A stretch of 64,000 nt of DNA. Origin: an uncultured Erythrobacter sp. GTDB taxonomy: Bacteria > Pseudomonadota > Alphaproteobacteria > Sphingomonadales > Sphingomonadaceae. The DNA lies in assembly GCA_947488755.1 (NCBI GenBank), contig CANLAD010000001.1:2241501-2305500 (forward strand), in the 5' to 3' direction. The notes beneath the pieces were generated by a model that was not told the DNA's origin, did no database searches, and saw nothing but the letters and a program-made list of their open reading frames with translations. This document shows, piece by piece, positions 43,850 to 52,520 of this stretch. Both the position numbers and the translations under genes were made by a program. Positions within the stretch are counted from its first letter, which is position 1. Each line of letters starts with the position of its first letter.

Positions 43850-45003
43850 CAGACTGGCTGAAAGACCCCCGAAACGCCAACGCGCCGCTGGCTGGCATTC
43901 GCGTGCTGGAGCTCGCGCGGGTGCTGGCAGGACCGTTCGCCGGACAGGTTCTCGCTGATCTCGGCGCAGATGTGATCAAGGTTGAAAGCCCGGAGGGAGA
44001 TGGCACGCGGGCCTGGGGCCCTCCCTGGGTCGAGCGCGTCGGAGGCGATGGCGAGGTGCGGCGCGAGGCGGCCTATTATCATTCCTGCAATCGCGGCAAG
44101 CGCGGCATTGTCGCCCATTTTCGCAAGGCCGATGATCTGGCGAAGGTCCGCACGCTCGCGGACAGCGCGGACGTCGTGATCGAGAATTTCAAGACCGGCG
44201 GGCTGACGAAATTCGGGCTCGATTACGGCGCCTTGTCCGCGAGCAATCCGGGCCTGGTCTACTGCTCGATCACCGGTTTCGGGCAGACAGGCCCCCGCGC
44301 AAAAGAGGCCGGCTACGACTTCGTTATCCAGGGTATGAGCGGGTTCATGTCGGTAACGGGGGAACCTGACGGCCCGTCGGTCAAGATGGGCGTGTCGATC
44401 TCCGATTTGTCTTCAGGGCTGTGGGCAGTCAGCGGCATACAGGCCGCGCTGCTGCGCCGGCTGCGGACCGGACGCGGCGAGCATGTCGACATCTCCCTGC
44501 TCGACAGCTCGATTGCGCTGCTTGCCAATCAGGCGACATACCACTTTGTCACCGGCGACAACCCGCCGCGCATGGGTAATGCTCATGCCCAGGTCGCACC
44601 CTATGGCGTCTATCCGGCAAGCGACGGGCATGTGATCCTCGCCCCGGCGAACGACCGCTTGTTCGAGCGCCTGACGAAACTGCTCGACCTGTCCGAGCTT
44701 GCCGACGATCCGCGCTTCGCCAGCAATGCCGATCGCACCGCCAATGCTGCTTCGCTGGATGAAAAGATTGCGCAAGCCACGAAAGAGTGGAGCAAGGCAC
44801 AGCTGCTTGAGGCCTGCCATGAGCACGGCGTGCCCGCCGGTCCGATCAACCACCTCGACGAAGTTTTTGCCGACCCCCAAGTGATAGCGCGGGGAATGCG
44901 GGTCGATCTCGGCGGAATGGCGGGCGTGCGCAGTCCGTTCACCTTTTCCGATGCCGAACTGGCGCTCGATCGCCCATCGCCGATGCTGGGTGAGGATGAC
45001 TAG
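43846..45003 (+). CDS. CaiB/BaiF (class III) CoA transferase
   Basis: A 385-residue class III CoA transferase. The N-terminal PLAGIRVLELARVLAGPFAG followed by QVLADLGADVIKVE, then GYDFVIQGMSGFMSVTG with the catalytic aspartate (D in GYDF), and VYCSITGFGQTGP are diagnostic. The acyl substrate is not determinable from sequence. The start at 43846 overlaps the DUF2269 stop by 4 bp. It is the last gene of the scoA operon, suggesting a shared role in CoA-ester or short-chain acid metabolism. It converges on the DUF418 gene with 4 bp between them. Confidence 0.92.
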   Translation: MTDWLKDPRNANAPLAGIRVLELARVLAGPFAGQVLADLGADVIKVESPEGDGTRAWGPPWVERVGGDGEVRREAAYYHSCNRGKRGIVAHFRKADDLAKVRTLADSADVVIENFKTGGLTKFGLDYGALSASNPGLVYCSITGFGQTGPRAKEAGYDFVIQGMSGFMSVTGEPDGPSVKMGVSISDLSSGLWAVSGIQAALLRRLRTGRGEHVDISLLDSSIALLANQATYHFVTGDNPPRMGNAHAQVAPYGVYPASDGHVILAPANDRLFERLTKLLDLSELADDPRFASNADRTANAASLDEKIAQATKEWSKAQLLEACHEHGVPAGPINHLDEVFADPQVIARGMRVDLGGMAGVRSPFTFSDAELALDRPSPMLGEDD

Positions 45004-45007
45004 CGCG

Positions 45008-46225
45008 CTAGCCGAGCCGATGCGAAGTCGCACGCCACAGCCGCTCGACCGGCCCCTGCCCGAAGCGCGGCAGCCATGCGGGTGACCAGAGCAACATTGC
45101 GATGCCCGGCACGAAACTGAGCGCAAAGGCCTGCCAACGGCTGACCTGTGCAAACAATCCAAGGCCCCAGCTCGCGAAGATTGCAGCGAAGATCAGCGAC
45201 GTCATCAGGTAATTGGTCAGCGACAATCGTCCGACCGCCGCCAGCAGCCGCGTCACCGCTCCACCGGGTGCGAAGAAAGCCATGGCAAGCGCCGTATACG
45301 CAAGGCCGAGCGCGGTATCGAACGGAGCGGACAGAACCAGCGCCGCCATCGCGGCCAGCGCGGCGGGAAACCCGTTCGAGGCCACCCACCATGCAAGCGC
45401 GAGCAGGGCGGGTAAAGCGAGCAGCGCGCTGATTGCGGCGATCCGCTGAAGCCGGAAGGTCCGCCATTCGCCCGCCAGCATCCGATCCTTCCACAATCCC
45501 ATGCCGAGCGCCATCGCGGCGAGATTGAGCGGCAGCGATCCGGCGACTACCACAAGCTGCGCGGGGATACTTCCGGCGCGGCGCGCGATCCGCTCCCCCA
45601 ATCCCTCGCCCCCGCGTTCGACCATGCGCTCCAGCGCGCCCGGATCGCTTCCGAAGTTTCGCTCAGCGAACAGCGCCGCATCGCTCATCGTGCGGCCGGT
45701 GTAGAAATCGACCACCGCTGCGCCGAGCGCGACCAGACCGGCACCAACATGCAGCGCGACCAGCCCGATCGCGACCGCATACAGCGCGCGGCTCGAAAGC
45801 GGTGCGAGCCACGGCAGTGCCAGCCCGGCGATCGCGTAGGCGCGAAGCACGTCATTGCTTGCAAGGAAGATCGAATGGGCAAGGCCGAGCGCGAACAGCA
45901 CAAGCATGCGGGCGATGTGTCCGCGCCACGGGTGGATATCGCCGCGCTTCCGGGCGCGTTCGAGCAGGATCAGGCAGCCTGCGCCAAACAGCATGGCGAA
46001 CAGCGTGCGAAATTTGTCCTCGACGAAGACGAAGCTCGCCGCCCACACGATCCGGTCGAGCGCTCCGTCACCGCCCCACACGATCGGATTGGTGTAGGCT
46101 TGGCTGGGCAGCGCAAAGACGTAGACGTTCATCCACGCAATGCCGATCACCGCCAGACCGCGCAGCGCGTCCAGCTGCTCGATCCGAGCCGAGGGATCGG
46201 CGGGCTTGGCGGGCGTCAGAACCAT
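45008..46225 (-). CDS. DUF418 domain-containing membrane protein
   Basis: A 405-residue integral membrane protein with nine or ten predicted helices. RIEQLDALRGLAVIGIAWMN at the start and GRLSLTNYLMTSLIFAAIFA near the end are the family signatures. DUF418 proteins belong to a broad acyltransferase-like membrane superfamily and probably modify or transport an envelope component. It starts 16 bp downstream of the metK stop on the same strand, so it is likely co-transcribed with metK, without a clear functional connection. Confidence 0.88.
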   Translation of the reverse strand: MVLTPAKPADPSARIEQLDALRGLAVIGIAWMNVYVFALPSQAYTNPIVWGGDGALDRIVWAASFVFVEDKFRTLFAMLFGAGCLILLERARKRGDIHPWRGHIARMLVLFALGLAHSIFLASNDVLRAYAIAGLALPWLAPLSSRALYAVAIGLVALHVGAGLVALGAAVVDFYTGRTMSDAALFAERNFGSDPGALERMVERGGEGLGERIARRAGSIPAQLVVVAGSLPLNLAAMALGMGLWKDRMLAGEWRTFRLQRIAAISALLALPALLALAWWVASNGFPAALAAMAALVLSAPFDTALGLAYTALAMAFFAPGGAVTRLLAAVGRLSLTNYLMTSLIFAAIFASWGLGLFAQVSRWQAFALSFVPGIAMLLWSPAWLPRFGQGPVERLWRATSHRLG

Positions 46226-46241
46226 CGACGCCCGGACCCTA

Positions 46242-47501
46242 TCACCGCACTTTTCCGTTCAGCGCCGCTTTCAGATCGTCGACGAGATCGGTGCGCTCCC
46301 ACGGGAAGTGATCGCCCTCGGCAGTCCGGCCGAAATGGCCGTAGGCTGCGCTCTTGCGGTAGATCGGCTTGTTCAGCCCAAGATGCGTGCGGATCGCGCG
46401 CGGGGTCAGCCCGCCAAGTTTGCCGATCGCATGGATCGCGTCCTCGAGCCCGGCGTCATCTATACCTTCAGCCGCCGTCCCATGCGTGTCGACATACAGC
46501 GAAAGCGGCTCGCTGACTCCAATGGCATAGGCGATCTGGATCGTGCATCGCCGCGCGAGCCCAGCCGCAACCACGTTCTTGGCCAAATAGCGGGTGATAT
46601 ACGCCGCGCTGCGATCGACCTTGGTCGGGTCTTTGCCGCTGAACGCTCCGCCACCATGCGGCGAAGCGCCGCCATAGGTATCGACGATGATCTTGCGCCC
46701 CGTAAGTCCGGCATCGCCATCCGGTCCGCCGATCTCGAATGCCCCGGTGGGATTGATGTGCCACGCGGTCTCGCCGTTTACGAAGCCGTCGGGCAGGACG
46801 TCGCTGACGACCCGCTTCACGTAAGCTTTGAGCTCGGCCTCTTTCTCGCCCCTGTCATAACCCGCGGCATGCTGCGTCGATACGACGACGGCGGCGCAGC
46901 CAACCGGCTGACCGTTCTCGTAGCGGAGCGTGACCTGGCTCTTCGCATCGGGTTCGAGGAATGGGGCAGCGCCATTCTTGCGATCTGCGGCCAGCCGTTC
47001 GAGTATCTTGTGACTGTAATCGAGCGTCGCGGGCATCAGGTCAGGCGTTTCGTCGCACGCAAAGCCGAACATGATGCCTTGGTCGCCCGCGCCCTCATCC
47101 TTGTTGGAGCCTTCCGCTCCAGCGTCGACACCTTGTGCGATCTCGCTTGACTGACCGTGCAGGTGGTTTTCGAACACCAGCGTTTCCCAGTGAAACCCCG
47201 CCTGCTCGTAGCCTATTTCCGCAACCGTGCGGCGAACCGCGCTTTCGATCTCGTCGCGCGCGCCCGGTGCCCAGTAGCTGTTGAACTTCCATTCCTCGCG
47301 GGCGCGATCATACATTGGTTTGCAGCGGATTTCCCCCGACAGCACCACGCGCTGGGTGGTGGTCATTGTCTCGCAGGCGACACGCGCCTCGGGATCCTTG
47401 GCCAGCATCAGATCGACGATGGCATCGGAAATCTGGTCGGACACCTTGTCCGGATGGCCTTCCGAAACGCTTTCGGAGGTGAAGAGATAGTCGCTGCGCA
47501 T
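46242..47501 (-). CDS. metK: S-adenosylmethionine synthetase
   Basis: A 419-residue methionine adenosyltransferase making SAM from methionine and [22 protein letters not shown], the [20 protein letters not shown] loop and [19 protein letters not shown] are intact. ATG 47501 begins [20 protein letters not shown] and has GGGAG about 5 nt upstream; a longer upstream frame reads non-conserved sequence. A repeated half-site cluster at 47540-47570 in its leader may bind a methionine- or SAH-responsive regulator. DUF418 follows. Confidence 0.97.
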   Translation of the reverse strand: MRSDYLFTSESVSEGHPDKVSDQISDAIVDLMLAKDPEARVACETMTTTQRVVLSGEIRCKPMYDRAREEWKFNSYWAPGARDEIESAVRRTVAEIGYEQAGFHWETLVFENHLHGQSSEIAQGVDAGAEGSNKDEGAGDQGIMFGFACDETPDLMPATLDYSHKILERLAADRKNGAAPFLEPDAKSQVTLRYENGQPVGCAAVVVSTQHAAGYDRGEKEAELKAYVKRVVSDVLPDGFVNGETAWHINPTGAFEIGGPDGDAGLTGRKIIVDTYGGASPHGGGAFSGKDPTKVDRSAAYITRYLAKNVVAAGLARRCTIQIAYAIGVSEPLSLYVDTHGTAAEGIDDAGLEDAIHAIGKLGGLTPRAIRTHLGLNKPIYRKSAAYGHFGRTAEGDHFPWERTDLVDDLKAALNGKVR

Positions 47502-47539
47502 GGGATCTCCCGAAGCTTTCGAATTATTGGCTCTGGTCA

Positions 47540-47570
47540 CCTTATGTCGATATAAGGAAACCTTTATGTC
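47540..47570 (-). promoter_or_regulatory. Three-part operator-like repeat upstream of metK
   Basis: On the plus strand, CCTTATGTC and GATATAAGG (adjacent, inverted, one mismatch), then AAA and CCTTTATGTC (one extra T) form three related half-sites, 39 bp before metK. ArsR-type regulators such as SahR control metK and other SAM-cycle genes in alphaproteobacteria, which makes this a plausible operator. Binding protein not known. Confidence 0.45.
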
Positions 47571-47582
47571 TCGCATCAGCGC

Positions 47583-49307
47583 CTAGCCGCGCCCTCGTCT
47601 CAGCGCAAGCAGTCTTGGTCCAGCGACGCCCGCAATCGCTAGCAGCGCAGCCCAGATCAGCGGCAGCGCGTTGCCGATCTGTGCGAACAGCGTGGCAGGC
47701 CGGGCCGGGGGCACGAAGCCCTCCAGCCGACCGGCCTCCCCGCTGGCCACGCGTTGGCGAACCACGCCGTGCGCATCGATCACCGCGCTGATCCCGGTCG
47801 TCGTCGATCGCAGGACAGGCAACCCCTCTTCGATCGCCCTCAGTCGCGCTTGAGCAAGGTGTTGCGGCGGCCCCCAATTCCCGAACCACCCATCGTTGGA
47901 CGGATTGAAGATGTAGTCCGGCCGGTTGCCGTCCTCCACGACTTGGCCAGAAAACACGATCTCATAGCAGATTTGCACACCGGCGCGGCCCAATTCGCCC
48001 AAATCGAGAGTGCGCGGGCCGGGGCCGGGAATATAAGGGATGCCGCCTGCGGTCAGACGGGCAAGTCCAAGCGGCTCAAGCAGCCATTCCATCGGCAAAT
48101 ATTCGCCATAGGGAACAAGGTGCGCTTTCGCGTAATGCGCTGCGATATCGCCCGACCCGTCAATCGCGACGACGGAATTGCGAGCACTTACAGCACCGCG
48201 CGTTCCGTCCTCGCGCATGGCGATATTGAGGTTGACCACACCTGTAAGCAGGGTCGATTGCGCTCCGATCAACCCGGCAATCCGTCGCCGCGCGAAAGCG
48301 GGATCCCCGCCCGCCGTGGTGCGCAGATAATAGCGCTGCGGATAACCTTCCTCCAGATAATCCGGGATCGCGCTTTCGGGCCAGAGCACCAGCCGCCGTG
48401 TCTCGCGCCCCGGTGCGGTTAGCGCGGCGGTCCGTTGAAACTGCTCTTCGAACTTCGATCCGTCGTTCATCTCCTCCTGCGGGATCAGCGGCTGGATCAA
48501 AGCGTAAGGGACCGCATCGGCAGGTCGTGTCGCTTCGAGGTGTAGGCTGGGCGCGAGCATCAGCGCGGTTAGCCCGGTGACGCCGATGGCCAGCACGCCC
48601 CAGCGCCTCGCCACCAGCGCCCAGACTGCACCGCCCGCAATCAGAATGGTCAGCCCTGACAGCGCATAGGTTCCAAGCCATGGAAGCGCTCGCGCCGCGC
48701 CCGGCGTGTCCCACCCGCCCAGCAGCATGAGGCCAAGCGGGGGCCAGGGATAGCCGGTGAAAACCCAGCTTCGCAGCCACTCGGTCACGATCCACGCCGC
48801 GCCAAGCATCACAACATGGCTGAGCAGGCTACGCCGCCGCGCGACCAGATGCGCGGCCAACGCGGCCAGCGCTGGATAGACCGCCAGGTAGATGCACAAC
48901 AGCGGAACAGCGAGCCAGCCGAGAAACTCCGGCATCTTCGCCTGATGGGTGAATGCGGTCGCGATCCAGTTGTTCGCCAGCGACAGATGCGCCCAGCCGA
49001 ACAGCCAGCCGAGAATGAACGCATGGCGACCGCTCGGAGCCTCTCTCAGCAGCGCGATGAACCATGCCAGTGCCGCCAAGCCAAGCGGCCACACATGCAG
49101 CGGCGGATAGGCTGTTGCCGCGACCAACCCCAGCACGACGGCTGCGATTTTTGGCTGCGCCGATACGAGGGCGATAGCGCGTCGGGCAACCGAAGGGCTC
49201 TTGTCCGGCCCCTGGCGGTCCACCGCAACAGACCGTTCGACTCCGGCACCCGCCGCCGATCGGCTCTGCTGTGCCACAGCTTCGCGCGCCGACCGGGCGT
49301 CGCTCAC
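47583..49307 (-). CDS. lnt: Apolipoprotein N-acyltransferase
   Basis: A 574-residue inner-membrane enzyme that adds the third acyl chain to lipoproteins. Six or so membrane segments precede and follow a periplasmic nitrilase-like domain whose triad is visible: E in LVLWPESAIPDYL, K in YAKAHLVPYGEYLP and C in VQICYEIVFSGQV. An N-terminal polar extension of about 45 residues precedes the first helix, longer than usual, so an internal start is possible. It lies 3 bp downstream of the DUF4167 gene and 81 bp upstream of metK. Several lipoproteins in this window are its likely substrates. Confidence 0.93.
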   Translation of the reverse strand: MSDARSAREAVAQQSRSAAGAGVERSVAVDRQGPDKSPSVARRAIALVSAQPKIAAVVLGLVAATAYPPLHVWPLGLAALAWFIALLREAPSGRHAFILGWLFGWAHLSLANNWIATAFTHQAKMPEFLGWLAVPLLCIYLAVYPALAALAAHLVARRRSLLSHVVMLGAAWIVTEWLRSWVFTGYPWPPLGLMLLGGWDTPGAARALPWLGTYALSGLTILIAGGAVWALVARRWGVLAIGVTGLTALMLAPSLHLEATRPADAVPYALIQPLIPQEEMNDGSKFEEQFQRTAALTAPGRETRRLVLWPESAIPDYLEEGYPQRYYLRTTAGGDPAFARRRIAGLIGAQSTLLTGVVNLNIAMREDGTRGAVSARNSVVAIDGSGDIAAHYAKAHLVPYGEYLPMEWLLEPLGLARLTAGGIPYIPGPGPRTLDLGELGRAGVQICYEIVFSGQVVEDGNRPDYIFNPSNDGWFGNWGPPQHLAQARLRAIEEGLPVLRSTTTGISAVIDAHGVVRQRVASGEAGRLEGFVPPARPATLFAQIGNALPLIWAALLAIAGVAGPRLLALRRGRG

Positions 49308-49310
49308 GTC

Positions 49311-50000
49311 CTAGCCGACCGCTTCCAGGTCGTCGCTGTCGCGATCTTCGGGTTTGATTGCGGGGGGAAGGACCGACGAATCGATTTCGCCATCGGCATC
49401 GGCGTCTTTCTTGCGCGTCGAAGCACGCGGTTTGCGGCGCGGCTTCGCATCGTCTTCGCCGGTCGCTTCGACCTTGGGCTTGCGGCCGCGCCGCTTCGGC
49501 TTGGCTTCATCGACATCGGTGCTGACCGCTTCGCCCTCGACACCCACTTCACCTTCGACGGGGTTTTCGCTGGGGCTGTCGTTGTCCTCTCGGCGTGCGC
49601 GCGGGCGGCGGTTCGAACGCTTGGCGTCACCGCGGCGGTTGTCGCGCTCGTTCGCCTCGTCGCCATCATCGTTGGCCTGATCGCGCGAATCACCGCGATT
49701 ATCGTTACGATTGTCGGCGCGACCATCATTGCGGCCATCGCCGCGTTTGGCCCTTGCCTCATCTTGGCGCGCCTTGTTGTCGGCGATGACGCGGAAATAA
49801 TGGTCGGCGAATTGCAGATAATATTCGGTCTGCACCCGGTCGCCATTGTGCTGGGCGTCCTGCGCCAGCTTCTTGTACTTGTCGAGCAGCTGTGGCGCAT
49901 TGCCGCGCGCGCGGCTGTCGATCCGGTTGAGCTGGTTGCCCCCGCCGCCCTGGTTGCGGTTTCCGCGACCGCGACGACGATTGTTACGATTGTTATTCAA
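49311..50000 (-). CDS. DUF4167 domain-containing, Arg/Asp-rich protein
   Basis: A 229-residue protein. Residues 18-80 form the DUF4167 domain (QLNRIDSRARGNAPQLLDKY followed by KKLAQDAQHNGDRVQTEYYL). The rest is low-complexity Arg/Asp/Asn-rich (RNDGRADNRNDNRGDSRD) and then Lys/Arg and acidic tracts, probably disordered and nucleic-acid-binding. The N-terminal NNNRNNRRRGRGNRNQGGGG is also RNA-binding-like. DUF4167 genes are commonly linked to prfA/prmC, as here; a ribosome- or RNA-related role is plausible but unproven. Confidence 0.85.
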   Translation of the reverse strand: MNNNRNNRRRGRGNRNQGGGGNQLNRIDSRARGNAPQLLDKYKKLAQDAQHNGDRVQTEYYLQFADHYFRVIADNKARQDEARAKRGDGRNDGRADNRNDNRGDSRDQANDDGDEANERDNRRGDAKRSNRRPRARREDNDSPSENPVEGEVGVEGEAVSTDVDEAKPKRRGRKPKVEATGEDDAKPRRKPRASTRKKDADADGEIDSSVLPPAIKPEDRDSDDLEAVG

Positions 50001-50273
50001 GGAGATTCATCCTCATCCGTGGCTCGCGGTGCGCACTGTTCGCGCACCGGCTTTGGCCCGTGGACCCCGACATGATCCTTTTACCAAGGGCACCCACCGC
50101 GTGTGACAGGCGCACCCGCCAAGCCCGAGACCTAAGGGGCGACCCTTGGCGGTCTGTTCTGGCGGTAGTTCGGAGCTTGACCTGCAATCGATCCGCGCGA
50201 AACCGTGCCGTTCGATTAGGTCTGGACATGACGTAGCGAGCGGATTCGCGTTTGCCAAGCCCATTGCGCGTTT
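50001..50273. other. Gap between prmC and DUF4167, nothing clear seen
   Basis: 273 bp with no convincing gene. It presumably carries the promoter of the DUF4167-lnt unit. AAGGAG lies just before the DUF4167 ATG. No strong hairpin with T tract was found. Confidence 0.4.
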
Positions 50274-51125
50274 TCACCGGGAAAGCACGGCGCAGCGTGG
50301 CCGATTTGCAAGGTCGCAGCGGATTTCGCACGCAAATCCGGCTGTGCGAGCGATTTCCGAGACCGCATCCCCTTGCGACGGACCGATTTCAAACAGGGCA
50401 AGCGCCTGTGGCTGCAACAGCGGGCCAAGCTGCGGAATGATGGCGCGATACTCGTCCAGGCCGGTATCGCCTGCGAACAATGCGGCGTGTGGCTCGTGGC
50501 CGCGCACTTGCGGGTCGAGCGCCGCACCGGTTTCGACATAGGGCGGATTGCAGATGATGAGGTCGAATGTGCCCAGACTGTCGGTCCATCCGGCAGCGTT
50601 CCAGTCGCAGACCTCGATTTTGGCGCGCGCCTCCAATGCAAGCGCTTGTGCGTTGCGCTTTGCCACCTCCACCGCTCGGGGCGAAGCGTCGATCCCGACG
50701 CCCAGCGCCTCGGGCAACTCGGCCAGCAGCGTCAGCAACAGCGCCCCGGACCCGGTGCCGAGATCGAGGATGCGCTGCGGTTGGGGGGCAAGTTCAAGTG
50801 CGACGTCGATCAACGTCTCGCTATCGGGCCGCGGGATCAGCACGTCGGGCGTCACCGCGAAATCGCGACCGTAAAACCCTGCGTGGCCGGTGATGTAGGC
50901 GACCGGCTCGTGCGCGGCGCGGCGTTCTATCAATAGCCCGAACGGGGGCGGCGCGTCGTCTCGCATATGCCGCACCAGCAATTCCGAACGCGACACTCCC
51001 AGCGCATGTGCCATCAGCAATTCCGCGTCCAACCGGGCAGTGTCGCTCGTATCGGCCAGCCTGCGCGCGGCTTCGCGTATGGCGCCCGAAACCGTCTCCG
51101 CCTGCATCAACGCACCCTCATTCAT
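50274..51125 (-). CDS. prmC: Release factor glutamine methyltransferase
   Basis: A 283-residue SAM-dependent methyltransferase that modifies the GGQ glutamine of release factors. The N-terminal helical domain is followed by [18 protein letters not shown], motif [17 protein letters not shown] and the catalytic [12 protein letters not shown] 51125 overlaps the prfA TGA by four bases (ATGA), which fixes the start and indicates translational coupling to its substrate's gene, prfA. Confidence 0.96.
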   Translation of the reverse strand: MNEGALMQAETVSGAIREAARRLADTSDTARLDAELLMAHALGVSRSELLVRHMRDDAPPPFGLLIERRAAHEPVAYITGHAGFYGRDFAVTPDVLIPRPDSETLIDVALELAPQPQRILDLGTGSGALLLTLLAELPEALGVGIDASPRAVEVAKRNAQALALEARAKIEVCDWNAAGWTDSLGTFDLIICNPPYVETGAALDPQVRGHEPHAALFAGDTGLDEYRAIIPQLGPLLQPQALALFEIGPSQGDAVSEIARTAGFACEIRCDLANRPRCAVLSR

Positions 51126-52189
51126 TCGCTGAGCGCCGCCAACCGCTTGCCCTCATCCTCGGCCACCAGCGCATCGACCACTTCGGCAAGACCCGGCCCG
51201 GCGAGCACTTCTTCAAGCTTGTGGAGCGTCAGGCCGATGCGGTGGTCGGTGACGCGCCCCTGCGGGAAATTGTAGGTGCGGATGCGTTCGGAGCGATCGC
51301 CGCTGCCCACCATCGCCTTGCGCGCCTCGGCTTCGGCGCCTTGCGCCTCGTCGCGCATCTTTTCGTAAAGCCGCGCGCGCAGCACCTGCATCGCCTTGGC
51401 GCGGTTCTTGTGCTGGCTGCGCTCGTCCTGCTGGGTGACGACGATCCCGCTGGGCAGGTGCGTGATCCGCACTGCGCTGTCGGTGGTGTTGACGTGCTGA
51501 CCGCCTGCGCCGGACGCGCGGTAGATGTCGATCTTCAGATCCTTGTCCTCGATCCCCACATCGACCTCGTCGGGTTCGGGCAGGACCGCGACCGTGGCGG
51601 CGGAGGTATGGATGCGCCCGCCGCTTTCGGTGACGGGCACGCGCTGGACGCGGTGGACGCCGCTTTCGAACTTGAGCTTCGCGAACACACCTTGCCCTGC
51701 GACATTGGCAACGATTTCCTTGAAGCCGCCAACTTCGGACGCGCTCATGCTGACCGGCTCGACCTTCCACCCGTTCTCCGCCGCGAAGCGTTCGTACATG
51801 CGGTAAAGGTCGCCCGCGAACAAAGCCGCCTCATCGCCGCCGGTTCCGGCGCGGATTTCGAGCATGGCAGGTCGCGCATCGGCGGCATCGCGCGGCAGCA
51901 GGGCGAGTGCGAGGGCGCGTTCCTTTTCGGGCAGCTGTTCGCGGATCGTCGCCAGCTCGTCTTGCGCCATACCCTTCATTTCCGGATCGACGAGCATGTC
52001 CTCCAGCCCCGCGATCTCCTCGCGCATCGCCCGCACCTCGGCGGCAATGTTCGCGACCGGCTCCAGCTCCGCGTAATCACGACTGGCCGCAACGAAGTCC
52101 TCGCCTTCGAGCGTGCCGCTGGCCATCCGCGCTTCGAGTTCGGCGAAGCGGTGGGCGATCTGGTCAAGGCGTTCGGCGGGAATTTGCAA
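51122..52189 (-). CDS. prfA: Peptide chain release factor 1
   Basis: A 355-residue class I release factor for UAA and UAG. The GGQ loop reads [20 protein letters not shown], and the tripeptide that selects stop codons is PVT in [20 protein letters not shown] (commonly PAT). The start is unclear. TTG at 52189 gives (M)[20 protein letters not shown] and normal length. An ATG at 52228 would add 13 residues ([12 protein letters not shown]) that do not look like RF1, and neither has a good Shine-Dalgarno. The upstream DNA is atypical (see findings), so the original start may have been altered. prmC follows with a 4-bp overlap. Confidence 0.93.
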   Translation of the reverse strand: MQIPAERLDQIAHRFAELEARMASGTLEGEDFVAASRDYAELEPVANIAAEVRAMREEIAGLEDMLVDPEMKGMAQDELATIREQLPEKERALALALLPRDAADARPAMLEIRAGTGGDEAALFAGDLYRMYERFAAENGWKVEPVSMSASEVGGFKEIVANVAGQGVFAKLKFESGVHRVQRVPVTESGGRIHTSAATVAVLPEPDEVDVGIEDKDLKIDIYRASGAGGQHVNTTDSAVRITHLPSGIVVTQQDERSQHKNRAKAMQVLRARLYEKMRDEAQGAEAEARKAMVGSGDRSERIRTYNFPQGRVTDHRIGLTLHKLEEVLAGPGLAEVVDALVAEDEGKRLAALSE

Positions 52190-52218
52190 GATGAGGTCTC
52201 GGCGACTTGTTGGAATTG

Positions 52219-52244
52219 CCTGACACATTGGACACCGTGTCAGG
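52219..52244. repeat. Inverted repeat at the prfA 5' end
   Basis: CCTGACAC (52219-52226) and GTGTCAGG (52237-52244) are a perfect 8-bp inverted repeat around a 10-nt spacer. A third CCTGACAC occurs about 60 bp further on. It lies just upstream of the proposed TTG start of prfA. The function is unknown. Confidence 0.6.
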
Positions 52245-52413
52245 TGGCTTTTTGAGTTTTAGGCGGTTGATATCATGGGTGAAACGGGGTGGAGAGCCGA
52301 CCTGACACTTCTCCAACTCGGTTTCGGGGTCTGGGGCGTATCCATCCGCGTCGAATAGCGCCAAACCGTCAATGTAGGAAATCCTTCGCCTTTCCGTCAT
52401 CCCGCTCCACCAC

Positions 52414-52499
52414 CGTCATCCCGGACTTGATCCGGGATCCCGCTCACTTGGGCGCAAGGCAAGCAGGAAGCGGGACCCCGGATCAAGTCCGGGGTGACG
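52414..52499. repeat. Paired hairpin repeat (REP-like), no nuclease gene inside
   Basis: Two 31-bp arms in inverted orientation (52414-52444 and 52469-52499) with a 24-nt spacer. Each arm begins CGTCAYCCCGGA and is itself a hairpin: an 8-bp stem around the loop CTTGA. The arms differ at only two positions (6 and 24 of the arm), and these two bases pair with each other, T-A in one arm and C-G in the other. The outer CGTCA.CCC is shared with the repeats at 54601-54967. It lies 22 bp after the hisS stop. Confidence 0.88.
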
Positions 52500-52520
52500 T
52501 AAGTTAGGAGACGAAAGTGG

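Noticed and set aside
47502..47582. SAM or SAH riboswitch before metK
   Set aside because: The 81-bp leader is short and I could not fold a recognised SAM-II, SAM/SAH or SAH aptamer; the half-site repeat explains the visible structure better.
52164..52400. 78-codon minus-strand frame upstream of and overlapping prfA
   Set aside because: It overlaps the prfA N-terminus, matches no family I know, and lies in the recombined low-GC patch; it may be a decayed fragment but there is not enough evidence to call a gene.
52395..52404. A third partial CGTCATCCC copy
   Set aside because: Only nine to ten bases match and the hairpin is missing, so it may be chance or a remnant.
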